Of a stretch of DNA of 64,000 nt, positions 52,160-64,000 are shown piece by piece. Source of the DNA: Cokeromyces recurvatus (lineage: Eukaryota > Mucoromycota > Mucoromycetes > Mucorales > Mucoraceae); assembly GCF_025118155.1 (NCBI RefSeq), contig NW_026251419.1, forward strand, positions 1 to 64,000. Reading direction: 5' to 3'. Made by a program: the position numbers and the translations under genes. Position 1 is the first letter of the stretch; each line of letters starts with the position of its first letter. A model generated the notes under the pieces. That model was not told the DNA's origin. It ran no database searches and saw nothing but the letters and a program-made list of their open reading frames with translations.

Positions 52160-53795
52160 TTAATCAAGTTGATGTAAGGGCCACTGATAGTTTTCATGTT
52201 CCAATCGTTCAACACCATATCTTTTTACAAATTCATCCAATTTTTTAGGTCCACGTGTTCCGTATGGATAGGGTTCAGGCTTTATCTTTTGCTCTTCAAT
52301 TTGATGTAAAAGAGGTGTAAAGATTCGCCATGCTGCTTTAAGTTCGTCGTCACGTACAAATGTTGAATGATCTCCACGCATAACGTCTAATATCATATTT
52401 TCATAAGCTTCAGGTATATTCAAGTTTTTATAACGATTCTTGTATGTCAAATCAAGTTCAGTGATCATAGTATCATAGGAAAATCCAGGTACCTTGTTGT
52501 TAAATTTCATATACATGGCCTCCCAGGTTGGACTCTGAAGACAAGTTCGTTACGAGGGACATCATTAAACAAACTTCCAGGTAATTTTTAAACTGAATAC
52601 GAATTTCTGCTTTACCGCTGTCCATTGCTTTACCCGCTTTAAGGATAAAAGGGACATTATCCCAACGTTCGTTATCGATCCAGAGGACCATGGTAGCAAA
52701 AGTGGCTGTGAGACTATCGTCGGGGACAGACTCGTCTTCTCGATAACCGGGCACTTTACCGTTACTTACATATTGACCTAATAAAGTGTCTTCAAGTTTA
52801 ACAGGTTTTACACATCGTAAGACTTTTACTTTTTCATCACGAATGGCTTCTGCATCTCGTGCAATAGGACGTTCCATAGCAACCATACAAAACAATTGTA
52901 ACAAGTCTATATACATATATAATTTCGTTAAATTAGTTTAGGAAGAGGGGTTTTTTTCTCTTTTCTCTTCTTTTCTTTTTTTTTTATGTATGCATTTATT
53001 ATTTATTATTATTATTATTACTTACGATTTTGCATAACATCACGAATAATGCCATATTCATCAAAATAACCACCACGACCTTCAGTACTAATGGCTTCTT
53101 TCATTGTAATCTGTACAGAATCAATATGAGAAGCATTCCAAAGAGAGCTAAAGATACGATTTGCAAAACGAACATACATCAAGTTCTTGCCAATTCTTTC
53201 CCCAAATAATGATCAATACGATATACTTGTTCTGGTTCATAAAGTTTTCCAATTTCAGTAGAAAGGGAATTTGAAGACTCCAAATCTTTACCAAATGGTT
53301 TTTCAACAACCAAGGACGTTATTGCATCCTTATTTGATGATACAAACTTTCTAAGCCAGTAGCACTGCGACAAAGACACCAGGTGGCAAGGCCATATAAA
53401 AGATACGATTTCTCTGTTCCTTCTTCATCTCTGCTTTCTCCTCTAAATCCGTCACAAACTTGTCCAAGTTCTTAAAGGAGTCATCTTCATCATATTGACC
53501 TGACACATAATGACAGATATCCAAAAATTGACTAATATTTTCATTACCTTCGTGCTCATCGTTTTTCAAAGAGGTACTAATGCGTTCATGAAATTCTTTA
53601 CGACTCATTTTAGTACGTGCATATCCGACAATATGAAGCTTTTCAGGCATAAAGTGGGTATTGAAGAGAGCATAAAGAGCTGGAAATGTCTTCTTTTCGC
53701 TAAATCACCTGAGGCCCCTAATAGATGATCGTAACACCACCTTTCATACGCTCATCAATGCCTTGTTTGATTTTCTGTATAGATGAATTAACCAT
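52160..53795 (-). CDS. ZWF1: Glucose-6-phosphate 1-dehydrogenase
   Basis: Exons 53795-53026 and 52906-52160, about 507 aa, the usual length for the family. Motifs: [19 protein letters not shown] (NADP+ binding), [13 protein letters not shown], the active-site signature [10 protein letters not shown] and IQFKKLPGSLF, and [16 protein letters not shown]. The enzyme makes 6-phosphogluconolactone and NADPH in the cytosol, the first step of the oxidative pentose phosphate pathway. Seven single-base deletions are inferred (near 53735, 53705, 53372, 53350, 53190, 52589 and 52517). With all seven the coding length is an exact multiple of three and the motifs join. So many in one essential gene points to sequence error rather than decay. 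Confidence 0.93.
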
Positions 53796-54073
53796 TGTAT
53801 ATTCAGAGAAGAATTAGAATATAGAAAAGAAAAATAAAATAAAATAAACTGATAGATTTAGTTTTTTTTTCTTTTTCTTTTGCTTTATGTTTAGTAACTT
53901 ATATAAATCTTATATCATACTTCAACAACCGTCCAATAAAATAGTGAAAAATGCGGGAAAAAAAAGGCATCACGATTACATAATATAACTTTCTTTTTGT
54001 TAATCTCCTTTTTTTTTTATTTATGAACAAAGTCTGTATATGGAGGGGGGATGGGATTTTTATCATAAAGTCT

Positions 54074-55972
54074 TCAAGCTTCTAAAAGGCTTAATAAAAC
54101 AGCCTCTGTTTCCGCAACCTAAAAAAAAAAAATCAAAAACCCATGAGCATAAAAACATAATGCCTTTTACTATAATTTTTATTTTATTTTTTTTACCTCT
54201 AATGCTTGTTTCACTTCCAAATGACGTCTAGCTGATTGAATCCAGTCTTGGGCTAATCTTTTGGCCAGCCAGTCAATTGATTCATTTCTCGCGTAGCATA
54301 ATCCAAATTATCCCTCTTCAAATAATAATTTGTACGTGCCAAAATCGATTCTATATCATCCCCTTCTACCAAGCCTTCCTTCTTAAACATCAAAAAGGAC
54401 ATGACCCAACTGATAATATGTGATCCAAATCCGCCATCTTCAGGCACAAGCGCTACTCGACGAATTTCATTAGAAACAATTTCAAAACGATGAAAGAGTT
54501 CACTTATGGTGTTAACACCTTCCTTGGCGATAGAATCAGGAACAACACTTAAAACGGTCTGAATAAGAGCATCTTCCTTTGTATTATGGTTTAAAGCTTG
54601 TAATTCATCATTAAAAGATTGCTGATGAGGTGATTGCTCCAGTATATTCCAAAGAGCATCTAAGGCGACATGAATGACGTGGCGTTGACGTGATGCATCC
54701 AATTGTTGAGCATTTTGAAGAGCATATTTTTCTAGTGCCTTGAATCGTTTATCAATCACGTCCAGCTTAGCCAGTCGACCTGCTCTTTCTTGCTCAACCA
54801 ATAACTTGACCTCTTTAACAAATCGGCGTTGTAATTCCTCACTTTGTTGCTTAAGAGCCTCTTGTCGATTGCGCTCTAACTGCTTCTGTTGGGCTCTAAA
54901 TCAGCCGCCAACTGTTGAGCAAAAGAAGTTTCCATTTCTGCACGTGTCTGTTCAAATGCGTTCTTCAATTGAGCTTCACGGGCTACAATCTTGGCAGCTG
55001 ATTCTATCTGAGTCAGTTCAAGGTCTTGTTTGGCTTGTATATGAAATCGCTCAAGTGACCCTTCGAGCTTATCGCCTTGAGAACGAAGAGATTGAAGAGA
55101 TTGAAGGATTGCAGTTTGGTCGTTATTGAGAGTTTGAATTCGATCATTCAATTTCTCGAGTGCCTCTTCAGCATCTCGAATAATAGTGCGACCTAATCCA
55201 GAAAGGCCTGTCTCATTCAAAATAGTAGCAAGTTCGGTCACAAGTTGAGAAAGTTCACGAACATATGGATTATCTGATGCAACTTGTTTGACAATAATAG
55301 GTTCAGGCTTCTCGATAGCTACATTCACAATAGCAGGTTGAGCCGCTTTATCTGTTGATAGTTGAAGTGTACTATTTGTAGTTGGCTTAGGAGTGACAGG
55401 AACCGAGATTGATACATCTTGTTCTTTTTTTGTAAATGTCTGAATTTTGTTGTTATCAGGTAATTTAGGACCTGTTAGGGTTTGGTAAGCTTCAGCTGCG
55501 TAATCCATTGCATCCTGAGATGATTGCTGAATCTTTGTACTGTATGATTTGGCTTGTTCCTTTAAGTTGGTTGCTTTTTGAAGAAAAGTATCGTTGTTGT
55601 TTTGAAGATCTTCCAGGAATCGTAATGTCTGTTCTCCGCCAGGTACATAATGTCTGAAATGTTTATGGAAAGCTGGTTCATGTAAAGCATAATACGCTGC
55701 TCCTCCATAAGAGGCTCCTAAAACAAATGTTAAACCGAGAAACTTTGTAAATAGAGATCTAGAAGGCTTTTTTGGTTCCTCTGCCAATGTGCTTTCACAA
55801 TGCTAATGACAGGAAAAAATAAAAAAAAATTAATAATAACGATCATGGAGGAAATGGTATGCTTTTTTTTTTTTTTCACCTTAAATACCTTAACTCCAAG
55901 ACGTTGATTATGACTGATTTTTAACCCCGAACGAACAGCTCCATTATTATATAACTTGGATGCTCTCAACAT
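54074..55972 (-). CDS. MIC60: MICOS complex subunit MIC60 (mitofilin)
   Basis: Exons 55972-55880, 55802-54197 and 54118-54074, about 581 aa. A presequence (MLRASKLYNNGAVRSG) is followed by a transmembrane segment (FLGLTFVLGASYGGAAYYAL), a long coiled-coil region and the mitofilin domain (for example VALDALWNILEQS, DELQALNHN and VALVPEDGGFGSHIISWVMS). MIC60 is the inner-membrane organiser of cristae junctions. One base is missing near 54895 (where ADL meets AQQKQLERNRQEAL) and one near 54257 (WPKRLAQDW). The final exon encodes the usual leucine-rich end (AVLLSLLEA). Confidence 0.92.
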
Positions 55973-56774
55973 GTCGTAATTTTATAATAAATAAATAAGT
56001 TACTATTTATTTATTAGTTAATAGCTTTATAGAATAAGATCTTCATTATCTTCATTTACCACTTTTCAATACTACTAATTATATAATAAAATCAAAAAAA
56101 AACAGAGGGGCTATTTACTTTTTTTTTTTTTTTTTTCCAAGGGAAAAATAAATAAATTAGAGGATTTGATCTGAAAGCGATTGAGTTGGGTGCTTATTAT
56201 AATTAAAGATAATCAAATATGTATATTTCTATATTTTTTTTTTTGTAGACAATAATTTTTGGTTTTAAAGTAGGAGGGGTGGGCTATTTGAATAACCGCT
56301 ACTTTGTGGGGGTATGACGTCAAGCTATTCAAATGAGTATCATTCCTGCTTCAAGATGAATAATATCAAGAAGGTTGAATACTCATTATAAAACAAGTGA
56401 TGATAATCAGTCTGTAAAAGAGATTTTCAATTGTATTAAACATATCTTAACCCAAGTATGCAATTATGCAATTCAATATATTGCTGAAGGTTGTTAGAAT
56501 AAAACATGCTAGTGGAAACTATTGTAAGAGTTTAGCAGGCTTTAGACGACTTTAACAAACTACTATATTACTATTCAAGGCTCGATGTTTCATTCGATTT
56601 AAAGGGGTTTCAATTTTGATGAAAATCTAGTAATAGGAGCATTTAGCTCAAGAAATGTATCTCAACTAATTGTGATCATTTTTCTAAGGGAATACAACAA
56701 ATTATTTCTTAAAAAAAAAAAAAAAAAAGATTGTATACATATTTCCTTTTTATTTTCGTTTCAAGTAAATTCAC
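55973..56774. other. Divergent promoter region of MIC60 and the CN-hydrolase gene
   Basis: No gene recognised in 800 bases. A less AT-rich stretch lies at about 56270-56340. It should hold both promoters. Confidence 0.55.
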
Positions 56775-58724
56775 ATGGACATAAAGGAGCGTATTCAATC
56801 AATATTAACTAAGCATTGGCTTCTTCTACCTTTATTCATCACCACGTATAGTTATTATTACTTGAAGTTAAATATATAAATAATATTAATAATCTCTCTC
56901 ACTCTCTCTCTCTTCTTTATAATATATAAAAAAAAAAGTACATTTGGATTTGGTTATCAAACTATTCCTTTATTTACTTGGTTATATATTCCAACCATCT
57001 TATCTTACAATCGTAATCAACAAGACTATCAAACCATTTTTTTTACTTACCTTGTCAGTAGTATTGGATTTAGTCTTGGTTATTTAGGCAACTTTAATAC
57101 TGTTTCAATTAATGATAAGGGGCCCCGATTCCCTTTATTTTGGGTAGTTATTTGTATGTACTTTTTATAAAGCAGGATATATAGGTGTTATTAGTAATAA
57201 TAATAAACCATCTATCTATATATATATTTCATAGTGTGCTCCTTTGCTATTCATTTACTCTTGGTAGTTGCCCTGTTTGCTGAAAAATTTACTATTCAAA
57301 GATATCAAGGACATAAAAGAGCACACCTTATACGTATTGTATTCTTTCCTTGTTTATGGACCTCTATTTGGTGTCTCATGACACGTTATGGGCCCTTGGG
57401 CGATTTTATTTCATTATCTACTAGTTTAGTCATCTGGCCCGAGTTTGGTCAAATTGCTTCCATTGGAGGTCGATCTCTTTTAGATTTTTTAATGGTTTTA
57501 TTTGGAACAATCTTGGTTGAATTCATATTTCCAACAAAAGAAGAAAAGAATGAAGACCAAGAGGAAGAAGAAGAAGAAGAGACTATTCCTTCATCAGGAC
57601 GGCGTCGTTTGGCTGTTTTATCTAGTATCCTGATGGCTCTTATCCTAGTCTATGGTGGTGCTCGTGTTAATATTCATTCTAATTCATTTTATCAAGTGAA
57701 TTATCCTGATTATGTTCCAAAGACAGAACAAGTGGGTTGTGTCGTAGGTCCCGGTGGTTCTGATTCTCCTCAATTACAAACACAGCAAGATATATGGCTA
57801 AATATGACAAGAGAGCTGGCAGAGGTAATGTCGTAAATCATAATATAATATGTGTTGTTTTTCATATAATATATGTATATGTAGTCTGGTGCAAAACTTG
57901 TTTTATGGTCTGAATTAACAGCATTCGTCAATGATTTAGAAGAAGAGAAAATACTTATTGGAAAGGCAAAAGATTTAGCACGAACTTATCAAATCTACTT
58001 GGGTATTAGCTATGGTACAGTAAATCAAAACAAGTTGGTTTTCATTACAAAACAAGGTGAAATTGGCTTTGATTTCAATAAAGCGCATCCTGTACCTGGA
58101 ATTGTAAATACATGTGTATACATATATACTAATATATACTGTACTATGTATAAATAATACAAGCCTTATTCATTCCCTTTTATATATATATATATTTTTT
58201 TTATAATGTAGGAAACTCAACCCGCTGGTCCAAATGTACTTCAATATATTGATACTGAAGAATTTGGTAGAATTGGAGGCGCTATTTGTTTTGATTTTAA
58301 CTTTCCAAGCTTTATTAGTCAAGCTAGTACACATAATATAGATATTATGCTTCAACCAAGCTGGACATGGGGTATAAAATATATACATACATAGTATGCA
58401 ATCGCTTTTCTTATGCTATTATATATTAATAGGACCTACAGGAACTTATCATGAACAAACTAATATCATTCGTGCAGTTGAAAATGGGTTTACATTATTT
58501 AGATGCGTTAGTCAAGGCGTATCTGGTATTTATGAACCCACCTTAAACGGTATCTTTAATCAAAAGTAGCCTCTATTAATATTGAAAAGTATAACTTTTA
58601 TTTGCCCTTACAAAAGAGAGTAAATACATTCTATGGGTACATGGGTGATAGCTTTGGTTTTGTTGTTGTTTCTTTGTCATTCTTATTTTATTATCATTTA
58701 TCATTAAAAGATCGTCAAATATAA
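56775..58724 (+). CDS. Membrane CN-hydrolase resembling apolipoprotein N-acyltransferase (Lnt)
   Basis: Exons 56775-56845, 56939-57153, 57235-57824, 57885-58103, 58212-58371 and 58433-58724, about 515 aa. The N-terminal half has about seven hydrophobic spans (for example SFAIHLLLVVALFAEKF and LLDFLMVLFGTILVEFIF). After a Glu-rich loop the C-terminal half is a nitrilase-fold domain with the Glu-Lys-Cys triad in LVLWSEL, FNKAHPVPG and GGAICFDFNFP. A final membrane span follows (FGFVVVSLSFLFYY). This layout is that of bacterial Lnt, which acylates lipoproteins; the fungal substrate is unknown. One base is missing near 58567. Exon coordinates near 58371 are uncertain by a base. Confidence 0.82.
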
Positions 58725-58751
58725 TCAATTGACTATTTAATAATCTTTTTG

Positions 58752-60597
58752 TTACACGTCCTTTTTACTAATAATTTGTTCGCCTTCAATCTTCTTCACT
58801 GGATGAATGACAAATCTCCACAAAGGGAAGATAATAAACAAGATAGCAAACGCGATTGACCAGCCCATTTTAACGACTATAGGAGCAGGTTGATGAAATT
58901 CATTTTCCGAGAATTTTAAACAAATTAATGTTTCTGTCATAATGTTAAAGATTAATAACCAAGCATGTGCTCCCATTCGTTGCGTATTGCTATCTGAAAT
59001 ATATTGATAAGCTTCTCTTGCACCAGGTAAAGCAAACAAAAACAAGAGAATTAAACGATACGTGTTTAAAGGATGTTCAGGAGGAACCCATAAAAGATAT
59101 TTAAGATAGAAACAATTCAACTCACATTGTAAGAACTAAAAATAATAGTAAATAACATGACCATCCTCTCTTTCTCTCCCTCTCCCTTTATATATACATA
59201 TACATATATATCTTCAGAAAAACTAATACTTACAATAATTAATAAGAGAACTGTACCAAAATAATTTTTGGTGAACTTGTCGTCTTCCATTCATATCTTG
59301 TCCATTCTCTTGGAATAAATTGTTGCACAGCTCGCTTTGCTTTACCTCGAAGTGTCTTTATTTGTCTAAAACCAACCCAAGAATATTGCTATAAACGAAT
59401 ATAAATATAGGCGGCTAAAAAAAATATATATATATATATGACATAGTAGACATTCATTTACCTTGACCGAGAAATATTGACAGAATTTCATACCAATATA
59501 AATACCAAGCCAATTGCAAATTAATACATCAAGAATCCACTACAAAATAAGCATAATTGAGTTAATTTTATATACCAATTTTAAATAGGATTATAAAGCC
59601 TATTTCATTTACATGATCCCACCAACATTCAGCAAAATTATTTAATTGATGCTCTAAAGAATATTCGCATAATTCGAAAGCAATTGAAATAATCCAGCAA
59701 AAATAATAATCTCTAAGAATCAAAGCTTTGCCAAACCAACCTAATGTATGTGCAACTACGAATATATCCATACCATTCTTAACAAATGACCTCTTTACTT
59801 TTAATATTACATGATATATATACATGTGTATGTGTATATCACATTGTCATTCATTATACCTTAATATTATCCCATGTTACTTCACAAGCATCAGCATATG
59901 ATCTTTCTGGTAATTCAATGCCTAACTTTGAATCAAAAAATGTCATAAAATACCGAGCATCATCTTTATTCTATTTTTTAAAAAAAAAAGAAAAAAAAAA
60001 GGGAGAGCGGTAAGAGAGAAGGAAGGAAAAGAAAGAATAAATAAATCTTACCAAAAATAATAAAAAGACCAAGAATAGTTGATAAAGTACACTTAAACTA
60101 AGTACAGCTCTCCAAATAGGTTTACTAGGACGAACAAAAGGGCCGTTAGGGAATTGAAGCATGCCAATAAAGACAAAACAAGCAATAGCAGCAACGATTC
60201 CTAACTTAATATTATCTGCTGTATTTTCATAATTGGATCTTGTTGCTGCATAAAACATTAAGGCCAGCAAGACAACTAAAGCCGTTAACGTATGAGGATG
60301 AACTAATACCGGGAAGAAAAAAAAAAAAAAAAGTTACTAAAGTCACCTTATTCGTAAACATACTCCGATCTTATTTCTTTATCTTTCTCCCCCATGTGTT
60401 GAGTAAAATACATACACATGTATACATATATGTATTTATATTTGTATACAAATATCTATATATTTTCTTTTTTTTTTAAAAAAAAAATAATACTTACAAA
60501 TAGGTTCATCTAGTAAAGTAGTTACTTCTTCTGTTTTCTTAGTTATCGTCTTAAGATTAGACGTCGACTTGTCTTCTTCATTTATTGTTGTTGTCAT
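58752..60597 (-). CDS. Phosphatidylserine synthase, base-exchange (PTDSS1/2) type
   Basis: Exons 60597-60498, 60302-60052, 59970-59860, 59777-59613, 59539-59462, 59388-59234 and 59135-58752, about 414 aa. It follows the animal enzyme along its length: [87 protein letters not shown] and [21 protein letters not shown] enzymes swap the head group of PC or PE for serine in the ER. The conserved PNGPF and FAECWWD blocks are present, and many hydrophobic spans fit. One base is missing near 59263. Intron 1 (195 nt) is long. Baker's yeast uses an unrelated CDP-DAG enzyme (Cho1). Confidence 0.9.
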
Positions 60598-60836
60598 ATT
60601 ATATAATACAAAGTTTTATATAAAAATAGAATCAAAAGGTTCCTTTTTTTTTCTTCTCTATTAATATATACAAGAAAAAAAAAAAAATAAAAAAAAAGGG
60701 GTAGAAAAGGAAAAAAAGAATATAAAAAAAAAAAAGGAATAGATAACCTCGCTGTTTCTTTTATTGTGACTGTTTTAATGAAGAAATGAAAATTAAATGC
60801 ATTGTAGTCTGTTGGTATATCAGGATAGAGTAGTGT

Positions 60837-62153
60837 TTAAATTTGACCCTTAATATCAATTTTATTGTAATTTTTACTCTGCGCTAGTAAAATAGGTAAA
60901 GCAGATTTGGTATCCAGTATATTCTTATTTTGAATATGAATACCATGTTCCTTAAAGAACTTGAATAATAACTTAATACTGTCAAATGATAATTCCTTTG
61001 AAATAAAAGAGAATGGAAGACCCATTTTATAACTATATTATCAAATAAAGAAGTTAGAAGAAGAAGATACATGCCATAGGTGGGATCTATTCTATTCTAC
61101 TTTACGCTTTACACATAACAATAAGAGCATCGATTCTTATTCTTTCAACGAATTGATCCATCAAGTAACCACTCATATTAGGCGCGTCTTCATATAATCT
61201 AAAAAACTTGTGATAATCTCCTTTAGCTAAACATGATCTCACTAATAATGCATGTTGAATACAGTCAGCATGATTATTTAATCCAATATCACACATCTCT
61301 TCCAACATGGCGTTTATTTCTAAAAATTACCATTATTCAGTATAAGAGTTGCTTTCTTTTCTTTTACTAAATTGTGTACCTGATTGATTTTGTGAAAATA
61401 TTAAATATAGAATACGATAAGCCAAGAATTCATCTTCACAACCAGGAATATCCTTTTTATATAGATATTTTAATTGTGTTTGACATTGATTATATTCTCC
61501 AATATCTCCTTTCTCCAAAGCTATTCTAGCATGTGTTTCATAAACTCTGACTGTAAATTCGTTTTGAATTCTCTGTACCTATGTATACTGCTTATTTATA
61601 TCTTCTTTCTCTTTTTCCTTTCCTTTTCTTTTTTTTTTATTATTATTATTTCTTACAGTTAAATCTTGTCTCATTGATTTAAATTGTTCACAAATATATG
61701 AATAATTACTTTCCTCTTTCCATTTTCTTCGAAGCATTTTAAATGCTTTTTTTAATACTTTTAACGGGCGAACTATCGTAGGATCTACTGCCTAACCGAA
61801 AAGAAAAAAAAAAGGGAGAGTGAGAGAAAGAGAACAAAATAAGTATAGAAAGAGAGTCATTGTTTATCATAAAATTATTTACTGAGGTCAGTCTAAAATA
61901 AGGTTTTTCTAAGGCGTTACTTGTGCCAACAATCACATCATTCATAGAGGGCGTTAATTCATTATCTATATCCATAGGTGTAGGTGACCCCATTTTAGTT
62001 GCTTGAAAACGCATAGCTCTTAACTGTCTCTTCTTCTCTTCTGCAGGTGTTAACTCGATATTACCCATTTTTGAAACAATGGTTGTGGCTGCCCTAAAAT
62101 TAACATCAAGTAAATACATATTATAAAAGTAAGAAAAAAAAATTCGATAAGCT

Positions 62154-62204
<51 letters not shown>

Positions 62205-62677
62205 TTTTTATGAAAGAGTTGACTTGAATTAGGATTTTTAATATCAATACACGCTCTAAATAGTAAGATAATAAAATATACATAGATGTATATCTAAGAA
62301 ATATATTTGTATATATACATTCTTATATCACTTTACAAAGGCAAATCGCGTTCATTCCAATCAATAACATTGAGCATATTTGTTTTTTCTGCTTGTTGAA
62401 TAATCATCTTTAGTTGCTTTTCCAGTTTTTTTTTATTATTAGGCAAACAGTTTTCAAAAGCATGAGCAACGTATTCTCTAATATATGCAATAATAATAAT
62501 AATAATTAACACACAAGAACGCCATTTAGGGTCATGTTTTAGATGTTACTTTAATGAAGGAGGCCAATTATCTTGTTCTTCAGATAATTGATTACTACTA
62601 GTTGATGATAGTGTAGGCATAACTGCCCTTTTCTTTTTCCCTGTATTAACAACAATAAATTGTGGCTGTTTATTCAT
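60837..62677 (-). CDS. THP3: SAC3/GANP-domain protein, THP3-like
   Basis: Eight exons: 62677-62550, 62477-62337, 62255-62205, 62093-61883, 61791-61657, 61578-61380, 61319-61106 and 61032-60837, 424 aa, in frame with no correction. The SAC3 region is clear: [73 protein letters not shown] and [23 protein letters not shown]3 works with Csn12 in transcription elongation and mRNA splicing or export (family knowledge). Its human counterpart is LENG8. Intron 3 contains a 41-nt homopolymer right after the donor. The absence of frameshifts contrasts with neighbours. Confidence 0.9.
62156..62196. repeat. 41-nt T run in THP3 intron 3
   Basis: T on the + strand, A in the sense of the gene, starting a few bases after a GTAAAAG donor. 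Confidence 0.9.
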
Positions 62678-63099
62678 TTTTTTTTAGGCTTCTCCCTTAA
62701 GGAAAAAAAAGTGTTGCTATGCTGATGTATAATTATAGATCAGGCACAATGGACTGATCAAACTTTTATTTCTTTGTTTTGTTTTGTAGAATAAAGAAAA
62801 CACACAATGTCCTAAAATGCCTTATTTTTTTTTTTTTTTTGTTTAGTTTTTTTAGAAGCCAATCATATTGGATATACAGTATAACGCTCGGACAACTACC
62901 TCTATTTTAATATTAAATTCCGAGTCGATATTCGGTAATTTAAAAATAATGATTAAACACTGGCGTATGAGAGAGGTGACAAAGCGCACCCCACCCCACC
63001 CCCCAGCAGAGACAAAGGAGAGAGCGAGAGTAGCGTAAAAGTAACAAATGTCAATACAATCAAAGAACTTTCTCTCAACTTCTTTGTTCATTCATCAAT
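62678..63099. other. Divergent promoter region of THP3 and eS26 genes, with C-rich tract
   Basis: No gene. At about 62988-63003 a C-rich tract (four C blocks separated by A) lies about 100 bases upstream of the eS26 start; the minus strand is G-rich. Short A runs surround it. Confidence 0.6.
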
Positions 63100-63856
63100 A
63101 TGGTACGTTGCATCATAGCTTACAGAAAGAAAGAAAAAAAAAGTAGAAGAGGGGAAAAGGAGAAAAGGACAATAGATAATCAGTATTAATAAATGGATAT
63201 GATATTATAATTCGATGGATGGATTTATTTTGTAGAGCGTGTGTGAAATAGAGATGATGATGTCTTATAATTTAAAATTGAATACATCAGCATTAAAATT
63301 GTCCTTTTTTTTCCTTCTTTTCCCTCTATCTCTCGGCTTCTTTTTTTTTGTCTTTTTTTTGTTACTATACTTGTTTATAACTAACTTTTTTTTTTCTTTA
63401 AAAAAATATATATATACACATGTATAACATTTTACCATGACAGACTTGCAAGAGAAGAAATAACGGACGTAACAAGCACGGTCGCGGTCACACCAAGTTT
63501 GTTCGTTGCATCAACTGTTACCGTTGTTGTCCTAAGGATAAGGCCATCAAGCGTTTCACCATTCGTAACATGGTTGAAGCTGCTGCCGTCCGTGATCTCC
63601 AAGAAGCCTCTGTCTATGAGGAATACACCATTCCCAAGTTGTATGTCAAGCTTCATTACTGTGTTTCTTGCGCTATCCACGCTCGTGTTGTTCGTGTTCG
63701 TTCCGCTGTCGACCGTCGCAACCGTCTTCCTCCTCCTAGATTCAGATTCCAAAAGGTATACTAACAATAATACATCATCTTAACGGGAATGAAAAAAAAA
63801 TTGACTGATATTCTTTATTTATTCAATAAAAAAAATAGGCTGCTAACAAGGCTTAA
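63100..63856 (+). CDS. RPS26: 40S ribosomal protein eS26
   Basis: Exons 63100-63102, 63444-63755 and 63839-63856, 110 aa. The first exon is only the ATG, followed at once by a 341-nt intron (GTACGT to GACAG). Exon 2 then reads [19 protein letters not shown], with the paired CINCYRCC zinc motif, [19 protein letters not shown] and [18 protein letters not shown]. The last exon adds AANKA. An ATG-only first exon with a long intron is common for fungal ribosomal protein genes. Codons end mostly in C or T with AAG and CGT preferred, unlike the AT-rich neighbours, as expected for a highly expressed gene. It sits in the 40S platform, near the mRNA exit channel. Confidence 0.96.
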
Positions 63857-64000
63857 ATTTGTCGAACTTTCAAATGATTCTCTTGTTTTTGGCAATCATA
63901 TTGTTAAATATGAACAATTTTTAAGCAAGCCTTTCTTTTTTTTGGTTTGAATTATTAGGAAATAAACGCAGTAAATTTGCAAAACAAAATATAGAAATTA

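Overview
This is a eukaryotic window, almost certainly from an early-diverging fungus of the Mucoromycota and most likely Mucorales. The grounds are strongly AT-rich DNA, introns mostly 45-110 nt with GTA(A/T)G-type donors, genes a few hundred bases apart on both strands, and recognisable families (F-box/LRR, an aspartic protease, a PAS protein, an animal-type phosphatidylserine synthase, L1-like retrotransposon remnants). Genus cannot be fixed from the sequence alone.

Layout. 1-25 kb is gene-dense: a partial F-box protein (+), a mitochondrial CoA carrier (-), an ER class I mannosidase (-), an anillin-like PH protein (+), an intronless LRR protein (+), mitochondrial tyrosyl-tRNA synthetase (+), a Ser/Thr kinase with a KA1-like end (-), a coiled-coil/ankyrin protein (-) and a SAMHD1-like dNTP hydrolase (-). 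25.5-27.4 kb holds a secreted aspartic protease and a tiny membrane protein. 27.4-37.5 kb is a 10 kb gene-free stretch with transposon ends, short-period repeat arrays and GC-richer islands. 37.5-41 kb holds an HSF-type regulator, LSM4 and an HSL-type esterase. 41-45.7 kb is again transposon debris (a Tc1/mariner transposase remnant and a LINE 3' end). 45.7-64 kb is dense: a C2H2 regulator, a P2-type cation ATPase, a PAS protein, glucose-6-phosphate dehydrogenase, MIC60, an Lnt-like membrane CN-hydrolase, base-exchange PS synthase, a THP3/SAC3 protein and ribosomal protein eS26.

The genes are not one pathway. They are mostly housekeeping: mitochondrion (CoA carrier, mitochondrial TyrRS, MIC60), endomembrane and lipid (mannosidase, PS synthase), nucleotide and redox (SAMHD1, G6PDH) and RNA (LSM4, THP3).

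A striking property is that most conserved genes carry one to seven single-base frameshifts, mostly one missing base and often in a homopolymer. After splicing and allowing for these, the coding lengths become exact multiples of three, and the shifts fall in essential families. This looks like uncorrected consensus error rather than mass pseudogenisation. Exon coordinates below were read by eye from splice motifs and reading frame and have no transcript support. Lengths quoted are after allowing for the inferred frameshifts.
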